A stretch of 64,000 nt of DNA, from positions 109,816,897 through 109,880,896 of the forward strand of contig OX638370.1 of NCBI GenBank assembly GCA_951812925.1, in the 5' to 3' direction. Below are positions 34,578 to 45,866 of the stretch, piece after piece. The stretch is from Calliopum simillimum. Its lineage: Eukaryota > Arthropoda > Insecta > Diptera > Lauxaniidae. The notes under the pieces were generated by a model. That model worked only from the letters and a program-made list of their open reading frames with translations, was not told the origin of the DNA and made no database searches. Each line of letters opens with the position of its first letter. The stretch's first letter is position 1. Position numbers and translations under genes: made by a program.

Positions 34578-35018
34578 TGTTTTTCTTGTAGCTGTGATTC
34601 TCGTCTAATCTATGCTAAAAGTTAACTAAAGTATGCTTTCAGAATTCTATAAGATGTCGGCAAAGCGTCTGATGAGGAATTGACTTATTATAGTCAATTT
34701 TGACCTGTGGTGGGTCCCGAAACTAGTAACACAAACCAGCCTTTCGATACATTTTTTTTGCTTTTTTTATTTATGTGTATTTTTGCCTTGTTTTTTGTGT
34801 TTTTATTGTTGTTTTACTCAAAAACACTGAACAGTAACAATATTTTACGTCAAATTTGTTGACTGTCAAATTTACTTATCAGTATTTTTGGTTTATATCT
34901 ATGCTAATGACAAAAGTGAGCTAGTCAACTGTGAAACTGGAAATTATTTAAGGGCCGCTTAAGCTACACTAACGGTTTAGCTAAGCTATAGCTTAAGCTC
35001 ACACTATGAAATTGGCCC
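34578..35018. other. Right part of the Harbinger-like element
   Basis: Noncoding sequence between the RTE tail and the right inverted terminus. It contains subterminal repeats rich in GCTTAAG and CTAGTCAACTGTGAAA, inverted relative to the left end. Confidence 0.6.
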
Positions 35019-35229
35019 TTAAAAGGATATCCTACGTCGTCCCATTAAGGTATCTTGTTTGAACACCGTGGAATAAATGCATTCTTGACATTACTAAAAA
35101 GCTGTTAACAGGAAGCTGTTTCAGTTGGGAAACAATTTTAATTCAAGCTTGATTTATATGAGACCCAAATTTTTAATCGCGATATTGCCAATTGCTTGTC
35201 CTAAGCACATTTATTTATCTGCGTTAAGT

Positions 35230-35400
35230 CATGGTTGACTTACTCTGGTTGCAGCGATAACAAATGCTGCTTCTTCTTAAACTACGAAAATGTCAAAATT
35301 CTTTGTTTTGATTCTAGTCTTTTGACAGAAAGCAAGGCAAAATGCAGGGTTCCATTTTTATTATTTGGACAACTTGCCATAACCATTGTTATAGAATAAA
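35230..35400. mobile_element. MITE with 9-bp target duplication (copy 2)
   Basis: Contains the same block as the copy at 14186 (CTGGTTGCAGCGATAACAAA, then TGCTTCTTCTTAAACTACGA) and the same CTTGCCATAACCATTGTTAT near the right end. GCGTTAAGT flanks it exactly at 35221-35229 and 35401-35409. It lacks the large inverted second half seen in copy 1. It sits about 250 bp upstream of the SAP30BP start. Confidence 0.75.
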
Positions 35401-35657
35401 GCGTTAAGTTAAGCCTATTTGTTGTTGCTTTCTCATACGTTCATCGGTAAACTTTTTAGGCGTCTGATCTGTGCTTGAGCAAATTGGACAATAAAGCAGA
35501 TTTAAATAAATATCAAAATAAATGTGGCAACTCTGTTCAAGTTGGCAAATGAACTGACAACACTATGTATTTGACAAGTACGCGTTTGTGAACATCAGAG
35601 TTTATTTATTTTGTTCTTTTTTTATTAAAAGCAAATTTCGCACGTAAATATAATAAA

Positions 35658-36764
35658 ATGAGCCGTTCCGCTTTAGCAAATCTAACCGCTCAGTACACAG
35701 ACTCCGAAAATGAGGATGATCATCGTGACGATGATAGTTCGGACTCGCAGAATTCACAGGCTTCACAGGTAAATAACATTATTTCAGCAGCAATTTCTAT
35801 TGTATTTATTCCATACATATGTAGGTCATAATTCCAAGCAAACCTGCAACACCCGTACAAACTCCCGAAAAGCAATCCGCTAGCGAAACGAAACGCAGTA
35901 AAAGAAAAAAGGCGCTACGTCTTGTGAGCTACCAAGATGACACTATAGTATCTGATGACGAAGGTAATGCTGATGATTCAAGTGAAGAATCAACAGATTC
36001 TGGTGGTGAAAATTATGCTGATGGTGCTGCAGGTACATCAAACAATTCAAACTCAAACAGAGATCGCGTAACGCCAATGGATGTAGATGACTCTAAAACA
36101 GTTGCTGAAAGTGGTAACAATGTCGGCGGCAATGCAAGATCATCAAACTCAGCGCAATCAGCTAAACCAGAAAAATCTGAAAAATTTGCTCACTATGGCT
36201 TTTCTCTACCACCAGAACCCAAGGGAAAACCTTCACAGGAATTAGTCGAAAAGATTCGTAATCTATATGACAAAATGGAAACCAGCAATATGGACATGAA
36301 TAGGATTATACAAGAGCGAAAAGAATTTCGAAATCCAAGCATTTATGAGAAACTTATACAATTTTGTGACATTAATGAATTTGGTACAAATTATCCGCCT
36401 GAAATGTATGATCCATTAAAGTGGGGTGCTGAAAGTTTTTATGAAGAGTTGGCTCGTGTACAAAAGAATGAAATGTTGAAACGTCAGAAGGAACGCAAGG
36501 ATAATGACAAAATCGAGCAAGCTACAGCACTAGCTCGGAAAGTTGAAGAGGAAGCTAAAAAACGGTCAGTAATATTAAAAATGGATGTTATATTGTGGAT
36601 TTTATATGTGATTTTTGATATTTTTTGTTTGTAGAAAGTCCAAGTGGGATCAACCAGCACCAGTCAAAGCTGTTGTTCCACCTGCTTTAACAACTACAGT
36701 GACGGGAACGAAAGGTACAGTTATTTCTGCATTTGGATCGCTGCCCAAAAAACCAGCAGCATAA
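35658..36764 (+). CDS. SAP30-binding protein family (HCNGP-like)
   Basis: Orthologue of SAP30BP/HCNGP, a nuclear protein linked in other animals to the SAP30 corepressor and to pre-mRNA splicing. Exons 35658-35768, 35825-36564 and 36635-36764 join in frame to 326 aa; both introns are GT-AG (56 and 70 bp). Residues 1-150 are acidic and Ser-rich (low complexity), with a basic KRSKRKKALRLVSY patch. The conserved HCNGP domain follows: HYGFSLPPEPKGKPSQELVE, MDMNRIIQERKEFRNPSIYE, LIQFCDINEFGTNYPPEMYD and WGAESFYEELARVQKNEM. A Lys/Glu-rich helix and RKSKWDQP follow. The C terminus ends ISAFGSLPKKPAA. AATAAA occurs at 36775, only about 10 bp after the stop, so the 3' UTR is probably very short. Confidence 0.93.
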
Positions 36765-37370
36765 AGTATATGTAAATAAAAGATCAACAATATAAAACAA
36801 TTAAAATAACAAGGAGAAAGCTTATTATTCAGTTAAATAATATTAAATGAGTTTTATCGTCATGTTAAATTTTGGATGCTTCAATTTCATATAGTGCACT
36901 TAAAAATTCCAGCTTCAACGCGAAATGAGCTATCATGCTATCAAGATTCTTGCGGTATTTGGCTGTGTAAAATTAACTTAAGCAGAACTTCTTTCTGTAT
37001 TTCATTTTGGCACATCTCTACCTCCTTTTATATTCATCATTATCAATTCGCAATATGCTTCTACAACTCCGTCGGAAAATGTTTTCTCAGTACATACATA
37101 TATAAAAGAAGTAGAATTATTAAAAACTTGTTTTTTAACCTCAACTGCGCTGAAACTAACTCACTCTGTTCCATTCCATTCAGGTATTGACAGCAGATGA
37201 TTTTTGGATTGCAACTCATAACTTGGTCTTTTGCCTATAAGACCTCATTCATCAATCATTTATTTTTTTAATCTTATTTAAAAAAGGACTATCCACAAAT
37301 TATTTTTTAACCACCACCCTCAAACCAAGTGGTAAATAATGTTTTCAAATAGCCAAAAATCAAGAAAATA
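36765..37370. other. Downstream flank of SAP30BP
   Basis: AT-rich noncoding sequence after the gene's polyadenylation signal; no feature recognised. Confidence 0.4.
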
Positions 37371-37826
37371 TCCTGTTTTCATCGGAGATTTATGAGGTGG
37401 TTTACGGCTGTTTCCAGATTTATTTGACGTTTATTACATGATAAATGAGGTGAGTTACGGCTAAGTCACTTCATAAATCTCCGGTAGGAACAGGCTATTA
37501 AAACCTGTTTAAAACTATAATAGCCCGTTTCCACCGGAGATCTATGAGGTGATTTAGCCGTACCCACCTCATTCATCATGTATTAATCTGGAAATAGCCG
37601 TAAATCACCTCATAAATCTCCGGTGAAAATGGACAATTGTTTTAATGTTCGATTAATTTGACAGCAGTTCCTAATGAGTTAGTAGATTACATGCAACACT
37701 AATAACCCATTTCCACCGAAGATTTATTTAGTGAGTTACGGCTATTTCCAGATATATTTGAAGTTAAATACATAATGAATGAGATGAATTACGGAAAATA
37801 ACTTCATAAATCTTCGTTGGAAATAT
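37371..37826. repeat. Three clustered palindromic MITEs of one family
   Basis: Copies at about 37371-37495, 37522-37632 and 37704-37826 each begin near TTTCCACCGGAGAT.TATGA and end with its inverse ATAAATCTCCGGTGGAAA-like sequence. The inner motif is GTGATTTACGGCTATTTCCA. Each is about 110-125 bp and folds on itself. A partial fourth copy lies at 40992-41080. No coding capacity. Confidence 0.8.
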
Positions 37827-37955
37827 GTAGGATATAGTATATAGTGTATCTCAGGTGGAAATGCAGTATAAGAGCTGTGGTGCGTTTATGTAACTCGGTT
37901 CAAGTTCAAGTTATTTATTGAGACAAAAGGTACTTAAACACTTAACTCATATATA

Positions 37956-38685
37956 CATCGATACCTTAGAGTGCTATAGTCCTATCTCCACTTTTTGCGA
38001 TTTTGAGATTTTTGCAGTTATGGCATCATTGTGGGCTTCTTTACCGTGTGGAAAACTGTGTGATGTCAAAATACCACTAAAATACCAAAATATTCGATAA
38101 TTAAGAAAAATCCTATCTCCAAACTGTAATTTTTTCAAGAGCGCTACTGTCCTATCTCCAATGAATATTCAAATAAGTCACATTTTTAAAAAAAAAATCT
38201 TCGTTTTTTCGCGTTTTCTTCGCGTTTCGTGACTTTTTGCGACATTTAAGTGAACCAATTTGGTAACACCCAAGGCTCCACTCTTGTTTGTCGGAACCAA
38301 AAACTCAAAAAAAAAAAAAAAAAAAAAATTAGTTTTTTTCGTGTTTTCTACGTCTTTTCTACGCGTTTCATGACTTTTTTAAGACATTTTAGTGGAAAAA
38401 ATTCAAAAAATGTACTACATACGTCGTTTATTTCAATTGTAGTGGAATTCTATATAAGGGCAAAAGTAATGACATACTATAAATTGGCTGGGATTTCGTT
38501 AGAAAATAAGAAAATTGGTAAAAAACATTAAATTATGTTAAAATATACTATAGGTAAAAATATTGCATGTATCGTTTTATCAAAATAGCAGCCAATCCTA
38601 AATAACCACTGTTTGAAATCTTCTTATTGCATTTCCCTACAATTGGAAAAATGGAGATAGGACTATAGCGCTCTAAGGTATCGAC
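37956..38685. mobile_element. Non-autonomous DNA element, CGATACCTTAGAG ends
   Basis: CGATACCTTAGAGTGCTATA plus GTCCTATCTCCA at the left end is inverted at 38651-38685 (TGGAGATAGGACTATAGCGC then TCTAAGGTATCG), giving ends of about 33 bp. The motif GTCCTATCTCCA repeats internally near 38150, and a variant lies near 38110, as subterminal sites often do. No transposase. Confidence 0.7.
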
Positions 38686-39600
38686 ATATAACAATAATTG
38701 ATATATGCAGGGCTGTAAAAAGTATGCCCTCGATAAAATTATATGAAACATGCTACGATGCAAAAATTAAATATATTAGCAAAATGCAAATTGATTGCAG
38801 GAAATAATATTTTAAATAAGGTCTTGCTCCCGGAGCTTATAAAAAGTTACTTAAAATTAATGAAGAAAACATTTTAAACTTAAAACTAATAACTATACTA
38901 TAACTATGTAACTCAGTTGAGAAATTATCTACTGTTTGTGACGTCATGCTCAATCACTCTGCTGAACTCTACCGGTAGAAAACAAGTGTTTATGTATGTC
39001 ATAAAACTCACTAATTAAGATTTTCTTCCATTCAATCAATTTTGTATACACGTTCATATAAGACTCAATAAAGAACTCAATTCAATTTAAATTCTCAATC
39101 GCAAGACTTCAAACTCAACGACTATAATGCTGGCAAGAACTTTTTAACTAGTAGAAAATACTTTACTCAACTCACCACACCACATTGTAGTTGAGAATAT
39201 CGTCATTGTGACGTCACAATCTCAATCAATTGAGAAAAAAATAGTACCTAAAATGATTCATACGACAGGTAGGATAGTTGTGCAACTATCTGATTCTCCA
39301 ATGCTTCACATGCGCACGAACACACGAGCGATTTGCTATCACCTTTTTCACTAATTTTCCACAATTTCCCTTGACAAATATGTGATTTTGTGTAGTTTTG
39401 TATGGTTTTAGTTTTTTGAAGAAATAAATGTTTTAAGAAATCTATTACAAAAATTTCGAATTTATTACTTTCCAAACGCGAAATCACGTCACTAATATTG
39501 TAGATTTACGTTGCCAACCTAACCAACTTAAATTCAGCGACTGTCAAAATTAATGCAAAAAAATTCTTCACTAACTATTGGCAGCACTGAACGCCTCTGT
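38686..39600. other. AT-rich spacer
   Basis: No credible gene. Short frames only. Confidence 0.4.
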
Positions 39601-40288
39601 TCACCAATTCCTTCGGTAGAATTCTTTGCTTTTCTTTGGTGATGTGTTTCATTTTTTCATTTCGGTTTTAATTTATAATTTTTTATTGTTAATTTAAAGG
39701 AAATTTTTGCTTGAAAATTGTAATAAACAATTTCCGATTTGTGCGAAAATGTGAAATGGTTAAATTTCCATGTACACTTGCTCATTTCCATGATAAAGAA
39801 CATTAAAAAAGCGAGAAGTGGAAACACGAAAAAAATTGAAATTGCAACGCATCGAAGGTGAAATAAAACGAATCGAATTAGGTAAAATACAACAGAAGAG
39901 TATAATTAAAAGTTTTAAAATAATTGAAATAAAAAAATTTTAAGAAAAAATAAAACGAAACGATAATTGCATCCAAGAATAAAAATCTTCATTTTGATCT
40001 TTGATGTTCAAATGATGTAAACCTGTGTGTGTTTGTGTGTGTTGTGCTTGGAATTGTGTGCGTGCGAAATCGCGTAAAAATAAAAATCAGTGATAAAAAG
40101 TTGTGAAAAAACATCCTCAACTGTCTCTGAGAAAAAGTGAAGGAATTGGTGGTGACTGTCAAAGAACTTTGTTGTTGTTTTTTGGCACTACTGGAATGTC
40201 GCCAAGCTTCATGAAGATGATGATTCTGTGAAATTACTTTAACATTTTTCATTAAACTTTTGCTGCAAAGTAAATCGCATAATAAGGG
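39601..40288 (+). other. Possible noncoding first exon (5' UTR) of a gene extending rightward
   Basis: The sequence has the texture of a fly 5' leader: A-rich, GTG-containing, short upstream ATGs and no long frame. It ends with a consensus donor (AAGGGGTAAGTAA; splice after 40288). No initiator was identified, so the 5' limit is arbitrary. If real, the following 23.7 kb of gene-poor, transposon-filled DNA would be a long first intron. This is inference from composition and one splice site only. Confidence 0.3.
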
Positions 40289-40991
40289 GTAAGTAAATAT
40301 GCAATAAATGTATTTATTACGTTTATAATTGCAATCATTTATATTTGATTTAGTAAGTTCACTTGTAATTAAAATGCATCTAATTTTAATGACTGCTGCA
40401 CAGTTGCAATCTCATTTCCCGTGGCGCTGCATATCTGTCGACGTCGCTGCGTTGCTATTGTCTGCTTTGCATCGTTGCAGTGTTGCCACAGAAATGTTTT
40501 TCTTCTTCATTTGGGTATCATAGTCCCAAATTCCACACGAAAATATATCTTTTCTTATACCGTTTTCTTTCTTCTCTTATGTCCTTCCCTACCTCCTCTT
40601 AATTTCCGCGTTTTTACCGAAGTTATGGATAAGACGGCGAACTTTTACAAGACTCTCTCACTATATAGTGCTCTTCACTTTGACCTAAAGGAGGACCTAA
40701 CAAAAGTTCGATCAGTTAGTAGAATTTTCTTTATTTTATAATACTCAACTAGACGACGATTTGTAATAGCTTTGTTGTTTAAAATTTCAGAAACTTCAGT
40801 GAGCGTTCAGATAACACGTAAAATCACCGCTAAAGTGACAGAATTAAATTTCTTATTATCTACGGATTTCGACGAGAAATGAAGCCAGTTCCAAATTTTT
40901 CGAATTCTTAAATATAAATGGTTCCAGACAAATCTTGTCAAAGCTATCCGAATTTTTCGATCACATAGATGAGACTGATGAAAGTAATAAT
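40289..40991. other. Spacer or intron, no gene seen
   Basis: AT-rich sequence with pyrimidine runs near 40560-40610; no domain, exon or repeat recognised. Confidence 0.35.
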
Positions 40992-41080
40992 ACGTTTCCA
41001 CCGGAGATTTTTGACGTGATTTAAGGTCGTTTCGAGATTTAGCTCTAAATCTGGGCGTAAATCACATGATTTACCATACG
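40992..41080. repeat. Partial copy of the CCACCGGAGATTT palindromic MITE
   Basis: CGTTTCCACCGGAGATTTTT followed by a diverged GTGATTTA.GG.CGTTTC block matches the family at 37371-37826. The right inverted end is not recognisable. Confidence 0.6.
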
Positions 41081-41379
41081 AAAAACAAAGCTATTTCTGA
41101 CGAGATTTGATTACTACAATCGAATGTACCCCAGAAGGTACAAATGCACCAACTAAATCAAGAAGAGCTCAGTAACTAAAGTGATGTTGCTTAGCTCATC
41201 TGAGAACATTTTTGTAGTTATTACTCTGACATAAAAATCAACTGGTGAATCCGTGGATAGTACAAGATGGCAATGTCTCAAACCTCATAAAGGTGGCAAA
41301 AGAAATGAAGGATGCGCGTTGAACATCTTGTTAAACACGAAGTTAGGCGTTATTACATTACGAAGCAGCTATCAGGACA

Positions 41380-42026
41380 TGGACGTTTTTAGAAATATTT
41401 AAATAGTATGGGGAAACATACGTGGAACATAAGTTCTTCAAGCGCAGAAGTTGGGCGGAGAGAAGACATGAGTTACAGCAACTCGTTGATCCACTTACAG
41501 TCGGAAGCATTATACCAAATAGGTTTTTAATTGAACGATTCATAGAAAACTTACTACGCTTAAAGAAGAAAGTCCTTGATGCATATGAAGCTGCCACTAT
41601 GCATTTTCTTGCTTAGCCGCTGGTGCACTTCATCTTCATTTTGGCGAAGGCCTTGTTACCTCGTAAGGCCTCGTACGTCTTCGGCTTAGGCCTAAGTCCT
41701 GAAGCGGTTTCGCTCTATCCGGTCTGCCCCCTGTTCTAAAAAATAAATCGCAGATGTTGGCAAGGGCTGCTGGAGCTCTACTACATAAGTGCAGTTCTCA
41801 GCTTCTCTGTCTTAAAGGAGCAAAGAGATGACATAAAATGCCTAAAGTGAACCCCTCTGACGCAATGTCATTAAACGGTTTTTCAGGAAGGAGGTATTTC
41901 CGATGAAGAGAAGGTGTTTTAGTCGGTAGAATGTTTCGGGGAGTCTGACACATCTGGCCCGGTGACGACCGAGCAGAAAAACGTAAATGGTCTTCACCCC
42001 TAACCCAAAAAAAAAAAAAAAAAAAA
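41380..42026 (+). mobile_element. Poly(A)-tailed non-LTR retroelement 3' remnant (tentative)
   Basis: A GC-richer block ends CTTCACCCCTAACCC followed by an 18-base A run (42008-42025), the layout of a LINE or SINE 3' end. The frame at 41422-41616 (RSWAERRHELQQLVDPLTVG) resembles the C terminus of R1/I-type polyproteins, but only loosely. The 5' limit is uncertain and no target duplication was found. Confidence 0.45.
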
Positions 42027-42066
42027 TACTAACTAGTCCAATTCCAGCAATCGTAAAGAAAGTGAA

Positions 42067-42935
42067 ACTGCCCCAGAACAATTTGATACTTTTATTCTAT
42101 AAGATTATGATTTACCTGATGATCGTGCAGGTCGAAATATGGGTGCTATTTTTTCTATATAACATGATGATTAAAAAAATATATAACACTTCGTAAACAA
42201 ACTTCAAACGATAAAGATGTCTAGCAATCAAGAAAAAAAAGCGCGAACTCATTGTGTACACTTACCTGCAAAAACCAGAACTAAAATATTCAGCTATAGC
42301 TGAAAAAACAGGGTGTTATTTCGAATTATAGAAAGGGTCAACTTATATAGTAACAGTATAGACCCACAGTTGGTGAAAAAGGTGAAGCGCCTTTTTAAGC
42401 AGAATCCCAACACTTCAGAACGAGATATGGCTGCCAGAGCAGGAACCTTAAAATCTTCTATAAACAGACTGAAGAAAAAACTTAAGCTGAAGACCTACAG
42501 AATTCAAAAACTACCAGACTTTCCGATGAAAAGCAGTTAGTGGCTCAAAAGCGAGCTCGAAAGTTATATGTCGGTAACCTGACTGAATTTAACTGCTGCA
42601 TAATGGACGATGAAATATACGTTAAGGCAGATTTTAAACAGCTACAAAATTACAAAATTTCCCGAGCAGTATATGGTTTGGCAGGCCATATGCACCTGCG
42701 GTCTGAGAAGCAGTTTTTTTGTAACACAGGGCACAATTAACTCGAAAATTTATATTGATGAATGTCTTCAAAACGTGAAAATTATTTTTATATAAAATCA
42801 ATATTTGCTAATAGTGTAAGGTTATTTATGTTCGTTATACTACTCATTAATAAACAAAAAAACAAAATTTAAAAAAAATTCTTTACGTATTTTTTTATTG
42901 ATGAAAAACAAAGTATCAAATTTTTCTGGGGCAGT
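42067..42935 (+). mobile_element. Decayed Tc1/mariner-superfamily element (copy A)
   Basis: Inverted ends ACTGCCCCAGAACAATTTGA (42067) and TCAAATTTTTCTGGGGCAGT (ending 42935). The interior carries a broken transposase: a helix-turn-helix-like N terminus (NPNTSERDMAARAGTLKSSI), CCIMDDEIYVKADF with the first catalytic Asp, and KFPEQYMVWQAICTCG and TINSKIYIDECLQ in another frame. The second half with the remaining catalytic residues is missing. It is homologous to the copy at 49286-50564. Confidence 0.75.
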
Positions 42936-44115
42936 CCTTATCTGATTATGCACACTTTTCCACCAGTGTATGGTATTTATGTGCAGCAGCTACCTACCAT
43001 ATTCCATTAAAATAAATTATTATGGTACAAAATGTGTATGACATTACTTTTGTCCCTAACGCACTTAAAAATCAAATAAATTGTTTTTTTTTTTTAAGTG
43101 GAATAATTCCATAATAAGACATTTTGTATCATAATAATCGGAAATTTGACCTATATCATTTTTTCAACTTAATGTCATTAATTTCACACCATCAAGTAAA
43201 CTATTCGTGCCCAATTTTATCCATTTCTTACAAAATGTCAACCAATTCAAATTATGGCATTACTTTTATCTTTTTATGGACTTACTCCAGTAGCTCCGTT
43301 GATTTTGCGAATTTCGAAAAATGGAACTAAGAAAAGTTGTTCAGAATAGTCCTAGCAATCTTAAATTTTTCGGTGTTCTACCGATTTCCGCCCACCCTGT
43401 ATATTAATAATAAATCAAACTGCAATTATCACGTTTACATGTTTCCAATAAAACAAAATATCTGGCATCATCTGTTGTCTGCTTTTGTGGAATTGCATTC
43501 GCGTTTTTGTCATTTACTTTGTTCAATTGGTTCTTTGTCTACACATTTGTTGTTTACTCTTTTTTTGGCCTTTTTTCATCATCAAACTTCATTTATTGCC
43601 TTCCATTGCCATTTTTAGTCTTTGCTAAAAATACTTTGTATTTCACATTCATTACAATGTAAATGAATTCTTGCGGTTGTTTTACGTTTATAATTCGTAA
43701 TTAAGTGCATAAATGCTGCCTTCATTAAGCTTATTAGGAGTTATGGGCACATTATCTGATTTATACATTCAAATAAGTACAAAGTTAAAATGATTTTGAG
43801 AAATACGTACTATTAGAGTGCGTACTTTTAGAATTCTTCTGAATACTGCAGTTTTTTTTTCAAGCGCTATGCCCCATTTAAACTTAAAAGCATGAAAGAA
43901 AATGTTAACATGAAATTTTCTCCCATTCAATTGAACTTGAAATTAAAAAATCTCAATTTAATCGCATATCAACTGTAACGTAACTTATTGAAATTTCCTG
44001 CTTAGATTCTAATTTAAATTTCTTGTTTACAATAAAAAAAAAAGATGCGCTCACTATCTCCCTTATGTTGTTCGCAACGTAACAATTGCCGCAAATTGTA
44101 CAAACTGTATGCCAT
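42936..44115. other. AT-rich spacer with a small hairpin
   Basis: Twenty-base inverted repeats ATTATTATGGTACAAAATGT (43016-43035) and its near-inverse (43119-43138) form a hairpin of about 120 bp. Otherwise nothing is recognised. Confidence 0.45.
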
Positions 44116-44387
44116 ATACAGTAAAAGCTCCCATAACACTGTTCAACATAAAATTTTGAATGAGTTGTCAACTATTTTTTATAGAGAAATTAGCGACCGT
44201 AAATAAACCAACAAAAAAAATAAAATATTATCGAGATTTCTTTAAAATTTTTGTTCTTTCTCCCAATTTGTTGAACTGTGAAATCGGACCCCACTATTCT
44301 TTATGTGAAGAATTTGCGTTGATATGTTCGATTATGTGAGCTGTCCGGTTGTGGGAGCTGTCTTCGTTATGGGAGCTTTCACTGTAT
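44116..44387. mobile_element. Pogo/Tigger-like MITE
   Basis: ATACAGTAAAAGCTCCCATA (44116) and its inverse, TATGGGAGCTTTCACTGTAT (ending 44387), are terminal repeats flanked by T/A-rich sequence compatible with a TA target. The CAGT(A/G)AAAGCTCCC ends resemble pogo/Tigger termini. The right part has extra copies of the terminal motif (GTGAGCTGTCC, TGGGAGCTGTC). No transposase. Confidence 0.7.
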
Positions 44388-45866
44388 TTAAAGAAAAAAG
44401 CGTAGCATGCTGCCACTGCCACCTTTCAAACACTGCGTCAAGCAATCACTTATCTTACGGTGTTGAAAAGTTTAATTGAACAAATTATACGAGAAAATAA
44501 AAAAAATTATTTCATGAAATGAAAAAAAAAAAAAATTGCGAGAAGCAACTATTTGTTGTCAGATAAAAAAAACAACATGAACACAACCATTATTTGTTTA
44601 TTTTTATATTTTTGTTTAATTTATTGCCAGCAAACCACAGAAAACACAAATGTACATACTCATACGTAAAACAAATACAAGTACTGAATATATAAAAAAA
44701 ATCATATTCAATTAAATTCCAGCAAAAAAAAAATTGCAATTGAAACAATTTATGGATGATTAGAGAATCAAGCTTTATTCTACGTAATTCAATTGTTATT
44801 GTGTGTTTCCCACAAATTATTGTAAACTATAGCTTTGAAGGTCTGGGTCTGTTTATGTGACGTCGACAATTGTTGTTGCTCGCTCGCGATTTTCTAGCGC
44901 CTTCAGTTTTACGCTATTGGGTTTCTTTTGAAATACAGAAATCGCAGTTTAGTATATTAGTTTGATAAAAAAATGTAGAATGTAAATTGCTGAATATATA
45001 GTAACTACTTAAAGATATTTAAAAAAACGAATAGATAAACTTTGAAAAAAAACTCTCCTTAAGATTGTTTGTAGAGCTCGGAATAAAAAATAATCCAAAA
45101 AAGTCGATTTTGATACATAAACCTGAGTGATTAATTTAATGTTTAAAGCATAGCCGCCCACGCGTGCCATCGCAAAGTGCCATTATTTGAAAATCACTTG
45201 ATCTCACGTGCCACAGCAAAATTTAATTATTGAAAATGAAAATCGCACACGCAAGTAACGGTATATGCGAAATTTTGAAGAATTGCGATCGACCACCAGC
45301 AACAACTCTGTGTTTTGTTGTTATTTTTTCGTTCACACAGGACTGTGTGTTTTGTTGTTGCAACAAAACGCAAGGGTTCCTATCGAAAAGAGAAAAACAA
45401 CAACACACAATGGCAACAACAAATTTGATCAATTTATGAACTTTCAGGATTTTTTAGATTTGCGAAAAAAAACACTGGCACAAGTAACTGTTAATTTAAA
45501 AATCTTTGCTGGTTGTTGTTTTCAATAATTTTAAAAAATTTATGTTTTCTTTTTTATTAATTTTACATGGGGGCCACGACTTTTTATGCGAGTGCCAAAT
45601 TTTTTTAATTTTACTCTAGACGGGCAGCTATGGTTTAAAGCTTTAATCAAAATGGATTTTAAGAAATTTTATCGAAGCATTTTTTCAAAAAGAATATACA
45701 TTTCGAAATTATCTTAAAAATTTGAATTTCGCCCCACTGTAAGATTCTAAAACTACATTTTGAATAAATTTTAATATAAATTTTATATAAAATGGTTTAA
45801 AATACTTTCATATAAACTTCCATATAAATTTTATACAAAAAAAGTATAAAAGATTTTTGTATAGTA
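44388..45866. other. AT-rich spacer, no gene seen
   Basis: Contains a CAA/TTG-rich stretch around 45300-45420 with a direct repeat of TGTGTTTTGTTGTT, but no gene. Confidence 0.4.

Larger units (their letters stand above)
26817..35018. mobile_element. PIF/Harbinger-like non-autonomous element carrying nested LINEs
   Basis: GGGCTAATTTCACAGTGTGA followed by GCTTAAGC at 26817 is inverted at the right end (GCTTAAGCTCACACTATGAA then ATTGGCCC, ending 35018). TTA immediately flanks both ends (26814-26816 and 35019-35021). A 3-bp TTA duplication with GGGC-type ends fits PIF/Harbinger. Subterminal sequence such as AAGGGCCGCTTAAG is also shared in inverse orientation. Most of the 8.2 kb is later LINE insertion; the original element would be about 26817-27436 joined to 34578-35018. 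No Harbinger transposase was found. Confidence 0.75.
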
